Part shown: one piece after another, positions 1 to 12,400 of the stretch | How positions within the stretch are numbered: position 1 is the stretch's first letter | Layout of the letters: each line of letters starts with the position of its first letter | Assembly: GCA_964023205.1 (NCBI GenBank) | Contig: OZ026843.1 | Location: 4,201,029 to 4,265,028 of the forward strand | DNA from: Lutraria lutraria | Taxonomy: Eukaryota; Mollusca; Bivalvia; Venerida; Mactridae | Direction: 5' to 3' | DNA length: 64,000 nucleotides | Translations under genes and position numbers: made by a program | The notes under the pieces: model-generated | Database searches by the model: none | Told to the model about the DNA's origin: nothing | What the model saw: the letters and a program-made list of their open reading frames with translations, nothing else

Positions 1-385
1 TTTAGACCGAAATTGGCAAATTAAAGATATTAATAAAAAATAAAAAACACTTGAAATAAAAAAAAAACTGGGTGAAAACTATAAAACAGCTTCGGAAAGA
101 TTCCAGGATGAAAAAAATGAATAACTGAAAATATTCGAATATCTCAATAGAATATTCGAATATTATTTTGGATATTCATTCCAATCTCCATAAAAAACAA
201 GTTGAACGTTTAAAAAACGCAAAAAAAGAAATATTGAACAGTAAATTTATCTTTGAGTGATAAACCCATCTACAACATGTATAACCATACTGAAATAGAT
301 ATTGTCATTTGTCATAGAAATAATGTTAAAACATATTTATGTACTCGTATGTATGTTTTAATTTTGAATTTTATTCGCTTTTTAC
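1..385. other. Intron after the TM exon
   Basis: This is A-rich sequence with no splice-flanked open frame on either strand. It contains two close 5'-ATATTCGAATAT-type palindromes (131-142 and 151-164). The first exon of the kinase-homology region must lie further left. Confidence 0.6.
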
Positions 386-467
386 CTGTAGAGAAGTAGA
401 GCCATGCTAGTAGTTAATAAAATAAGTAACAACACTAAAACGCCCACTGCAGCAAACACAGGGATCA
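386..467 (-). CDS. Receptor guanylate cyclase transmembrane exon
   Basis: This exon is 82 bp with acceptor TTAATTTTCCAG|TGATCC and donor CTCTACAG|GTAAAA. It enters in phase 1 and leaves in phase 2. It encodes IPVFAAVGVLVLLLILLTT followed by SMALLLYR, a single hydrophobic helix of about 23 residues ending in a basic stop-transfer residue. It follows the WPGG exon directly, as in the family. The next exon (start of the kinase-homology domain) is not in the window. Confidence 0.85.
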
Positions 468-3400
468 CTGGAAAATTAAACAGAACGTATATTTATAACA
501 GTGATAAAGCCATGCAGTATCAGGTTACAAGAGAAGCTTGATAAGTCTGACGGTATACAAATTCACATCATGCAAACTTCATGAATAAACAATAGTAAAG
601 TATGCAAGTTTCGTTCTATTTTTGCATCGATGAGTGCGTTGCTCTCTCAGAACTGTGTCTTGTATAATTCATGTACGTAACTTTATTCATTTCTGTGTTC
701 CGACATGCTCAGAGCAAGTTTACCACATAATTTAGATATATTTGACCTTTTAAAAAAGAATAGTGTTAAAAACTTACATTCACTGCTTTCATCACATAGC
801 TCTCTATCCCAGCCACACAAAGGACGACCTAACGGAGGAGTAGTACTACCACCTGGCCATGTTATAATCGTATTATCTTCGAAGTATATGCCACCAAGAC
901 TGATAATAAACAGATGGTCGACATAGATAATCAAAATAAACACTTACTTACACATATAATTATTTTACAGTTTGAATAAAAAACTATGTTGTACGAAGTG
1001 TTTAAAGGACATGTACAACGAACACATAACCGCTGCTTTAATGTTATAATTGGCACGCACCTGTCCGTTCTCATTTTTGATGGCATAATCGTACTTTAAG
1101 AGGCGATGTCTTAGAAGCATTGCCCTGTTGCAATGCATGATTACTTGATATAAAGAGAGCCACACGTCCAGACTCTCTGTGGTTTGGGAAGTTTGACGAT
1201 CTTTATGGTATGGAATAAAGCAAAACGAAATACATGTTGATATTTTACTTCTGGTTTTCTAAGACATTACCTAGTATTTCCATGAGCGACTGTCGTATAT
1301 ACACCATTATATATGTTGTGCATTGTAAAATTAGTCCGCCGTGTGCCGTTTATGTCTATTTGTATATTGCCAGTGATACCTGTATGAACATAATAAAACA
1401 ATATACTTACTTTCCAATAGATTCATTGAAATATGTGGTATTATTAAATCACATGAATCTTTCCATGAGCCAGGAGATTATAAGCAACAATATTATTCAT
1501 GGTCACGTGAGTTATTATGATAAATAGATATTTGTTACAAACATAAGGCATAATGTCCAACAGTTTACATGTCAACAATTAACGTAACGGGGTTGGCTAA
1601 AATCGCTAAAAAAACGTAAAATAATATTTTAAGTTATTTACAAAGATTAAATATCATACTTTAATACCAAGCAACACAAAACGCTCAAAAATGGTGTTCT
1701 ATTGTGATAGATACTGCACCCCTTTATCGACTTTTCCTTATGACAATAATTTGTTATAAATCAAAATTGAAGGGGTGCGTCAAATCGTTGATTTCATGAG
1801 ACGATAATGATCCGACACATTAATTGTTAATTGCTCAGCTTAAAAAAACACAGAAGGTGACATTATCGAATTAACATTGCCGTCTTATTTGATGACGGAT
1901 TTCAAAGCGGCTTTCGGTATATCGTGCCTCAGAAATTTGATACTTGTTTTCATTTTTTATCTATGACGTATAACGTAACAAACAGCGAGGTTATGGGTAC
2001 GGAATTTCTTTTAAGTCAAGTATCTAACAAACGGAGGATGTTATCAAAAATCCGAGGCACGGTTCCCTGCATTATACACTTATAGTCATTTTAAGGCTGT
2101 GTGTTGTGATATATTCCTATATACTGAGTAGTTATCGTTGTTCAAAATTTTGTAAATTACGTGCGATATTGGTTTATAGAAGACCAACCAAATGTCATGT
2201 TTGTTTCAAATCTCTTGCAATGGACTTCATACAGTGAATTTATTTCAGTGTATGATTATGGTTTAGTTTTTATATCTATAAATTGGTGAAACTTGATATC
2301 ACCGGACATCAACACCCGATACCTTAATATGTAACAATTAAGTTGGAAATGTGTAAATGGCAAATTATGAACAATATAACTTCTAAAACATACACAGAAT
2401 ACGATATCTCATTTTTACCAACGTTCGGCAGTATCTCAATAAATAGACAATACTATGAAAACTAGTTATTAGAAATCAGCACACATGAATTGTAGCTTAT
2501 TAGAAAATTACGACAGTTTCGTTAATAATCGGTCACGTATGATATAAAATTCTCAAGAGCCACACTGTTTAATTAATGTGTAGTGCTTTTATCCATAATC
2601 GCCATTATGCTGTAATAAAAGGGATACGTTATCTGGTTAACTTGTTTGGCCCTTTCAAAAGTTAAAAAACATTCGCCTGGACGAGACAGAATGAAAGTTC
2701 CCGACACATTACAATGTTCTGAAAAAGTATCAAAAGTGATAATACGATAAACAAAACCCCCATCGTACAAAATAAGATTTATCGGCCTTTGCTCAAAAGA
2801 TCGTTGGTCAATTAAACGCCATGTTTACAAAGTATGGATTTCGAAATTTCTAAACTGTTAAATTACGTTTCGTTTGTCCCGACTCGAATATCGCGTACGT
2901 ATAATCATATTCGGTGGGGATAAATTTTGTTTGATGTGTAAGGACAAAAGAGAAGTTTTTTCACGCCCTTCGATAAAGCGTTAAAATAAACGAACTTGAC
3001 GCCATACCTTGGAAAGAATGATGTCTTAATTGTGCAACTACTCCGGCTCCATCGGTAATGTTTAAACCTTGGCCAATCGCAACATCCAAACCCAGAGCAA
3101 AAAGGTAAACAGCATCATACATCATACCGTAGTGAATTCCCACCTGTTGAGAAAACTGTATTAGTTACCGGTGGTTGATTTATTCAGTTATTGTCATATA
3201 ATCCGATAAATACCTTCGGTTTCTCAATGAATGTCGTATCCTTATTTTTGTAATCTGATTACTTATAAAAACACTTTGCACTCCTAATGTAGACAGTACG
3301 TATAGTATAAATATTTTGTTATTACCTGTCAGTGAGTTGTAAAGTGATCTTTCATGAAATGAAATGGTGTAAATATATGTTCTGATTTAGCCCTGGTAAT

Positions 3401-6400
3401 GAAATGATTTATTGTGAAAATGATGCATTAGAAATGGTGTGATGAAGTTCGAAATAAAGCTCATCACAACGTTACGAATGGATTGAGTTTAAGAATGTTT
3501 TTATTGACATTATTACAGCCACGTATAACCATCGATTCAAGTTGCAGCCCTGTTCCGCCTGTGCTTTACTTATTGGGCTTACGGGTTTGTTTTGATAATA
3601 CAATAATAGTTAAATTTGAACCACTTTACACCGATTCTGAGGCTTGATACAGGAGCTTGTACCAATACTTTTTTCAACGACTGCTTCCTGGGTCCCTTAC
3701 CAGCAATCACGGAAATTCATCGGAGGACCCCGTCTGAATGTTTTTCGAACCTACAACCTTAGAAACAAGGGTCCGACAACCTACCCTTAGACCACGATAC
3801 TAGTACACTAATACTTGCCTCTGTGCATCTCTTATCGTCCAGTTTGCTGATGAGATCTCTAACAAATGTCGTGTATCCTTCGTAATCTTCATCTAGTTGT
3901 ATAGTAATGTCAAGTAAACCTAAGTAAGGTAAACAATAGGTTATAGACGTGGCAATAAACGTAACAATTACATCATAGAAAACGACAATAAACGCGCTAC
4001 AAACGTTGAAATAACACGTGAAATGTAAACGAGTTACATTTTCAGTACATTTAGATACTCTGCGAAGAGCTAGTTTTAAATACTAGTATAATCGAGCATT
4101 AATATGATCATTATACATGCACATATCTTACTTTTTATCATAATTTCTATCAAAAGTTTCAAAATTTCGAGAAGTAAATCATACAATTAGTGAAGAATAT
4201 TTTTACAAAAACTATTTTTCTTTATTGTTGATGATGTCAGATCCCTCGACCTAGGTACAGGACCTACATTGTTGTCATTTCATTACATCTTAAAATTGCC
4301 CTAGACACTTTAATCAAGTTGTCTATCAGTGAATTATGACATGACTAAGTCATTGTCTGGAAAATGAGAAGGATCTGACATCTGTTTAATGGCGGCAAAT
4401 GTTCTCCGTCTTGATGTCTATCGTCGATATTAAAACATTTGTACAGAGCCTGCTTTGTAATTATCCTACTACAAGAAACAGTATACATTCGTCAGCAAAA
4501 GTAAAAAAATATACCACGATAGATGGTCATGTTTTAGCTTTGGGTTTGAGGTTATTTACAAGCCTGGATCCGTCTCTCAGGATAAATTTTAAAATTTTGT
4601 GATTTCATTGTTCTCAAGTTATCCAAAATAATATAATTGTATTTAAACATAATTATGTATACAAACAAATAGACACAAGAATTTACCTACGCAGAATATA
4701 AAAGTAAACTGACACAAGTTAAGAAAGAAATTTGGATTTCACCCGGGGCACAAATTAATTGACAAAAAAATCTACGCTGATAACAATTTAAAACTAAAGG
4801 TTTGTAGTCTGAACTTATACATATTCAACCGACTTTCACAAGTTATCCCCCGATCACTTGGTTATTATCCCCGTTATAGGTCGTCCGTTACAAACAAGCA
4901 CATAGGAGTGATGCAGGTTGAGTTTGAGCTGGGTTGCAGATCTCAAACATGTATACAACCAGGGTTCTAACTTCACAGCAATCTCAAATTGCACGAGAGA
5001 AGTTAACAAACGTTTACAGTAATTGCCAATACATAAACATTTAGAGAATCCACCGTTACCAAGGGGACAGCTCGCTTAAAGTCTAAAGAGAATTTACAAA
5101 TTTGAAAAATGAAAAGAATAAAAGAATTAAACATGTCTATAAAACCACCATTGGGAGATTTTAGACTAAGTGATGTAGGTGGTCTTAATTAAGATTAATA
5201 CTTACATGTATTTTTGACTAGTCTGTAAATGCATGCACGTGATATATGAATGATGGGTCAAAGTCATAGACATACCTTAGCTAGATAAGATGTTTTGTTT
5301 ACAAACAAAGGGTTTCAAGATTTAAGCTTTATAGACGGGCCCTTTCTTTTTTTGCAACCTCGTGGTCTCCTTTTACAGACATGCAGTCTATATCATTGGT
5401 TTGATTGCGTATTCATTTCCATTAATTTTACCTTCAAGGTCGTGATCAATGTTACATGGTCTGTCATCTGGACTGTTTTTCGACATATAGGCGAAGTCGA
5501 TGGATATAAATACATACTGGCCATTCAGTAGGCCGGCTGACTCAGCCGCACATAACACAAATAAAACATCTAAACCATAGGCGCTGATGATGAAAACTGT
5601 AAATAAAATGAAGATTGATATTCCTGATGACGACGAAGATAAATGTCAAGAAGTCAAAGGTGAAAATGCCCCTAGAATTCATGGATAGACGGAAATCGGA
5701 TTGAGAAAAGTTCTGGTAATGTAATTCGCTCGAAGTCGAAATAAAGAATAGCCGCCAAGCCTCTGAGCGATGACACAAACGTCTACATTGAGCAGTTACC
5801 GGTTTCTCATTATTCATTAAAAATATGTTAGTTTCCAGTTGTTGATTAATTAATACGTTCGAGGTTGTTAGCTATACATTTGGTCTGTACACTTCTGATT
5901 TTGATGATATGTTATCAATTAATACATGTGCGATTAATCTTTTAAAAAGGTAGTTAACACAGATTTAATTCTAAGAACATTGATCGTAAGCTCAGATGTG
6001 TTCTGTTAACAGATGTGTGGGGTCAAAGGTTATGCACGCAGAAACTTAGAGATAACTTATCGTATGTCGTATCATTTGATAATATTTTAAACATTCTGGT
6101 ATCTACACACACATGGTAAGTGCTCAGGCATTATCTCAGCAATAATTCTTGACTGAGTTTCAAGCGGTTTTTTGCAACCTAGATATTAAAATACCGGAAC
6201 CACATCATATAACAATAAACTTTTGTTGCAATGTCAAATCAACAAATTTTCTGACAAGATTTTTACTTGGTGAATAACTCCTTTTAAACATCACATCGTA
6301 CATTGAACAAACAACAGTATAATCAGATGGTACTGCTGTTAGACACAGAGAAACCACTTGATGCAAGTAATGATTAGAAAATTATACATTAGCATATTCA

Positions 6401-9400
6401 TCTGTGTGAGTGAGAAAGCCCCAGTCCGTATAAATAATAAAACATCTCACTAATTGAATCCGTTAGTACTGAAAACATCTCTAATACGTAAGAAAAGATA
6501 ATGGACCTTTTTGTCTTTTTAATGATATCATCAGGATTCGATCAAACAGAAAAGTGCCCCGGCTACAGTTGTATAGAGATATATTTAACAATTTACCATG
6601 TTTCAAATTTGAAAATTTCATTTATGCAGATGACAATATCACACACATGATCCCCTTAAAACATTAAAAAGGCAAGAATAACCGGTCTTTTTACGTTCCG
6701 AACATATACGAGTATTTCTAGACAGTGATGAACGATTTATTTACGCATTTTAAAGTCGATTCATTAAATATGTTTCACAAACTGGTAAAATAAAACACAA
6801 CAGTTCTCTTACTTCTTCCTTCTTTTGACGCATGTATTAAATGTTTCTTTAATACCTCATGAGGATCGTCGTTCGGAAGACTCAAAATTTCTGCGCGGAT
6901 ACCGGCTTCTTCCATTTTAATCTGAAAACGTAATATAAAGAATACCTACTTATAGAGAAAAACATCTGTGAACCATTGGTTTCTTACTCAAACCACTTAC
7001 AAATCAGATCATACAATAAAGTACAATTAAGTATCAATAATAGATGCTGATATGGTGAAATCATTAGAAAAGGAAGATTTAGTCCCATTTCAAAACCAAA
7101 TATTCGACAGAATAAATGTAAGAAAGGAATTGTGTTTAAGGTTTAAAACATACTAGTGGATTGCTTCGAACTGACATATTATCAACAGCAATGTAAAGGA
7201 AACTACATCTTGAGTTTTTCTTTTAAAATACTAAATTTGATCAATTTAAAGTGTTAAAACTCTACGCAATGTATCGTTCATAAATCATTTAATCAGAAAA
7301 GGCGAGTTTTATAGTAATCAGATCAAGTTGCTCTTATTCAACTATCATAATCAAGTTCTATACAATTATGTCAAATTCTGAGTAATACTAGAATACTATG
7401 CTGGTAAATGCCACATTCACGGGTAATGACAGGCGATATTGACAAAACATTTGAACTGATTGCGATTGATCAGAGTCATTTTGGTGTCAGTATCTAAGTC
7501 TCGAACAGTTGATTGTCCTTGTCTGAACATGAAATCAGACAACTAACTATGGAATTCTAGCCATTTAACGCAATCATTTTCGCATGAAGACAACATATAA
7601 AACCATGTCAAATCAACTTATGGCGTGTTAAGGCATCATAATGATACCTTTAATGAGAAAACTGCTGCGAGAGTCTTGCAATTCTAACTCCTAATAAATG
7701 TCGAGATATTTTGATTAAAACGTTATTTCATTTAAAAAACCTAAATTGCTGTAGATAACAAATTTGTGTACAAATAAAGCTAATGTGATAAGAAACACTC
7801 TGTGGTCGAAATTGGAGATTACGCAAATTGATGTTAAGGAATGAGTTTTGAGCGGTCTGGTGGCGTAGAGTTATAGTTACGTATGTTGGCACTGAAGTCT
7901 TCCCGATTTGCTCCGTCGGTATCTGCCACAATGTGTAAACCTAGTGGTTGTTAGTCAGAGACATAAGTGATGACACCAAAAACATTTATATTTTACATCA
8001 TGTTACAATGTAAGATGTCGTTTAAGGAAAAGCGATGGAACTAGTTAGAACTGGTAGGTTACACAAGAGTAATTGTTATAAAAATATCAACTGCACATAA
8101 ATACTACGAATGATGGACAGCTTCAAGGATAACACAGGGAAAACAGACGAACTGCAGAACTGATACATGCACCTGAAAATGTCCGGCCGTTTCTCTCCAT
8201 ATCGATTCAGACCCTTCAATTAGAACTACGCGGTTCCAGTTGTATACATTCAGAAAGTCTAGAATAAAATTAGTCATCTCGACATATAATGCTGTAGTTC
8301 TAGCGAATGTTGGATATTCTACACGATTACTGAGCACCTCCGACGAGCATCCGTAGCTTATCATGGCTTTGTTCCATTTTCCTGCTAATAGTCCGGCTGG
8401 AAGGCAGAGGGAATCACAGGCGGGACCTGGTTCAAATAGAAGACATTTTGGTATGTTAGCGATTGATGGTCATATATCTAACATATGTGCATATACATGT
8501 ATACCGTTGCCTCTCAACAACTTGTTACAGTCATGTGCGAAATATGGAAATTGGTTAATTAGAATATATTCACTGTCCAAACTAGGAAATCTCCATAATT
8601 TCATCAGAATGCTATGACATCAAGTTAATGGACTCTGAAAAGAACATTATCGTATTCGTTTTTGTAACGATTGATTTATCAATCGCTCACAGAGCTTTCG
8701 TTTAATTCAATTAGCAACCAACCGGAAATCAGAGCGAAAGGAAACTCTGATAGTAAAGTTTTAAGAGGTTTGGAACTTTTTGTCCGCTTGTAAGACAGCT
8801 AAATATGGAGATCCTCATAGATCCTTGAGTAGAGGACATGAAAAGTGTATTTGTTCGGAATTTGCATATCCGTGCAATCTGTTTTGAGTTGGAAAATTAA
8901 TGTTCAATTAATAAGGATCCGGTGAACATCATCAAATGGAAATAAAACACACTACATTGAATGACATTGGTGTAGGTTGCAACATTTGGCATTGTCCACT
9001 TACATGTCTCTTTGTGCTAAGGGGCTTCTTCGTTACGTTATATTTTACTATAGCCGTTTAAATTCACCGAAGGAGAAGAAAATGCAATGGAACATTGATA
9101 TGAAGATCATCTTTGATATTTAAAAGAAAGAAATATATCTGTTTATTAAAATTCTATTTATCAAGTTATAATAAAGAGAACATAGTGATAACGGGTCGGT
9201 CAGAAAGAAAAAAATCCATTATAACAAGATTGCCTTATTATTGAAATTGTGTCTTTGTTTCACTGTATTTGCACCTATCGGTTGGGGTCCTCTACCCACC
9301 ACTTGTAGGAAACATCCCAATCATTACGTAGATTATCATGTTTAGTATATACTTCTTATTTCCATGTTTTATTCAATATTCGTTTTTTGGCTAGACAGAC

Positions 9401-12400
9401 TAATAGCGATAAAACGTATCACACATAATTATATATATGATATATTTGTATTATCGTCTTCTGTTACAAATACAATTGTTATTATCTATCTACCGAAAGC
9501 TGAAATTAATTAAGATTTAATGATAAATGGAATGTTTCGAAATTTCCCATAGAACGTTTGTTCTCAGGAATAATCGTGTTTGTGCACCATATCAAACGTT
9601 AACATTTTATTTGCATTAACAGTATATGACGCCAATTTAATAATTCAAGAAAAAAATCTACCGATCACTGAACTTGACACGAAAGGTGTCTGAAAAAAAA
9701 CCCGTCAGGATGAACCTTTTATCTTTTTTATATCGTTGACAAAGCTGTATATGACATATAGACCAACTGGTTTCGTATTAGTGTGATGAATATATCCATT
9801 TAGTTTAGCTTCGTATTTAAAATCTGTATCATGTACATGTCTTTTACTGTCCTGTCATAAACAGCAGCACTATGAAATTCTGTATGGTCTTTAGATCAAA
9901 TTCTATTCTGGAATTTGACTACCAGTGTATTATATGGAATGTCTTAATTTAGACTTTTAGTATGGGCATAATGTTACAATTCAATAGCGTCGATGTTCTG
10001 CAGTCTTTGACCATATTGCAGAAGCAATTGTGTGTTTTGCGGCTACTATCGCGTTCAGGACTGGTTAGATGGTTTCCCACAGGATATAATGGTGAACAAA
10101 TGTTTGCATACCATTTTCAGAAAACCATTTTTCTTTCTATTATGCACGTTTGAAGTTTTGTTTTCGACGCCTTCTCAGTGGTTACAAATAATAATTCTGT
10201 TGTTGATATAGTCGCAGTTCTAGACTTCATTCCTCATCTGGGAAATCATTTGAATAAAGCATTTTGAACAAAGCGCCACAAAAACTGATCATGGCGTAAT
10301 AACATGCAGTAAATACTGATTCAGATCAATGGTTATTGGCAATGACAAGCGAATTCTAATGGAGCCACGAATTAATGACTTGAGAAGAAAATATATAAGT
10401 AACATGTTTTATTTTTCTTCGCGTATTTATATCAAAGGGGTCGTGGCAAAACATTGCTGACGTTTTTTTTTATTAATGCAGTCGAACTTCTGATATTCAC
10501 CATGATTATTACATGCAATTTATTGATGACATCAAATGGTCCTTTAATGTGTTCATCAAGCTAAATAGATTCGTTTTTAAGCATGTAATTTATCGCTTGT
10601 TTTTTTCTGATTAACTAATTTCTGATAGGAAGAAGCATGCTGACTTATTATTGTCTCCTTTAATAGACAGTTGAACATACCGCAGAATACGTCTTCAAAT
10701 GATTGAGACTCACCAAAGCCATATCATTATCACACTCGTGAATGGCATGAGGTTTTCAGTAAGTTAAATACGTGTTACGGTATGATTGTAATGGTTTATG
10801 ACAGTAACTTCTATAAGACTACTGGTGTTATTTCGTTGAGGTTTTTATCCGAGATTGCTTGTTAGTTAAAAAAGAAAATTGACAGCTATCTCAACGTAAA
10901 TACTAAATATCAACTCTGTTTCATGTTTTTTCTAAAATTTTACTTTTCTGCCACGAATTCATGGTTTTTGGATATCTAGCTCGTAAACTAAGGTAAAACA
11001 TTTTCACCGAGCCGAAAGTCAAGTGAGGAAGGCGTATTGTATAATTAAGTGAATTTCAAGAAAACATGTTTTTTTTTACTTTTCGTCAGAAATTCATGTT
11101 GTTCTCAAAAGCCACTTTTTTCGCCAATGATTAACGCTTTTTGGATATCTATGCACTTTTTATGTCTTTCATAAACAGTTTTGTATTTATGTAAATGGTT
11201 TACATGCATCATTTTAATTCAATATTACACGTGTAGATAACATTTCTTTACTAAATTTACTGATATCGTAAACAAGGCGGGACCACTTTATTCCGGACAC
11301 ACCTTAATCAGAACAAAGGTTTCGGTACCGTATTTTCTGTCAAACATCTTTCATGTAAAACCTTTTTTTATCCATATCAAGAAAGAACTTTTTACCAAGA
11401 AATATCTTTCATGATCAGATTTGCACCCTGTTCAGATTAGAGAAGTTTTGTTACAAATTAAACCTTTTTTGTTTCTTAATGTTTTCTGACACTAACAATT
11501 AACAGTGCGAACTCACCTATAAACGCATCCACTCGATCATTCATACTAACCAGCTCGTATAAACCAGTACCAATATCACATCTTGTATCAGCTGCAATAA
11601 AATCAAATGTTACATTCATCCTGCGAATGTTCTCCAGCTGGGTATTGGTGTTTACCTGAAATGAAAAAAGCTTCCATGAATTCAACTAGAAACAAAAGCT
11701 TCGCAAGCGGAGCCAACGTTAAACTGGCTCGGCTCTACCACGGAATTCAAAGGATTAAGCCGGTTCTGAATATGTTCCCGGTAACCCCCGATTAAAACAT
11801 CTGAGGCTTTTCGCCCAATCGACCCAAATCAACAAGGTTCATTCCGATTTACCCACATATATTACGGAGCCGCCCAGGATTGTACTCCCGGTCTGACAGA
11901 GTTTCTCCCTGACCACTCATCCGGAACCAACTGGTGGTCCAATCCGAGACAGTCAAAAGGCGGCTTTATAAAAATTAAAATGGTAGATATCCGTAAGATT
12001 CATACAGCGACTTATTTTTAAATATAGATTTGAGGATATACGATGTCTAAGCTGTTTCCTACAGTGTTTAAACTCAGACCCTGATACTGAATGTTCCTCA
12101 TTGTTAAATCACATACCAGATGTTCAATACACATAAACTATATCAGGAAGAATATCTTCCATTGTTCGTTTAACTAGCATCTGCTGTATGATCAATGAGG
12201 AACTTATGATTAGCAACATAAATAAAAGAAAGTTTTTCTCAGGTCTAAAAGTGTCCACTGACAGCCCATTAGTAATATGATCGATTAAACCATCAAACAT
12301 CGTGTTCAGGTTCATTTTTAGCTTAGGAAATCAACAGACGTTCTTTTTTAAAATACTGATGTGTGGTTTAAGTTCATTGTTAAAACGAATTTGTTTCCGA

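Larger units (their letters stand above)
900..3007. other. Introns around the tentative receptor exons
   Basis: AT-rich receptor-gene introns. Apart from the two tentative exons at 1061-1141 and 2688-2736 I see no motif, repeat or convincing open frame. The plus-strand open frame at 1234-1527 has random-like composition (Tyr, Ile and Cys rich) and is not supported. Confidence 0.5.

Noticed and set aside
683..943. Plus-strand frame 705-926 opposite the WPGG exon
   Set aside because: It is the antisense shadow of the receptor juxtamembrane exon. The minus strand carries the family motif and both splice sites.
5295..5531. Plus-strand open frame at 5295-5531
   Set aside because: It is antisense to receptor exon 5 and has no domain of its own.
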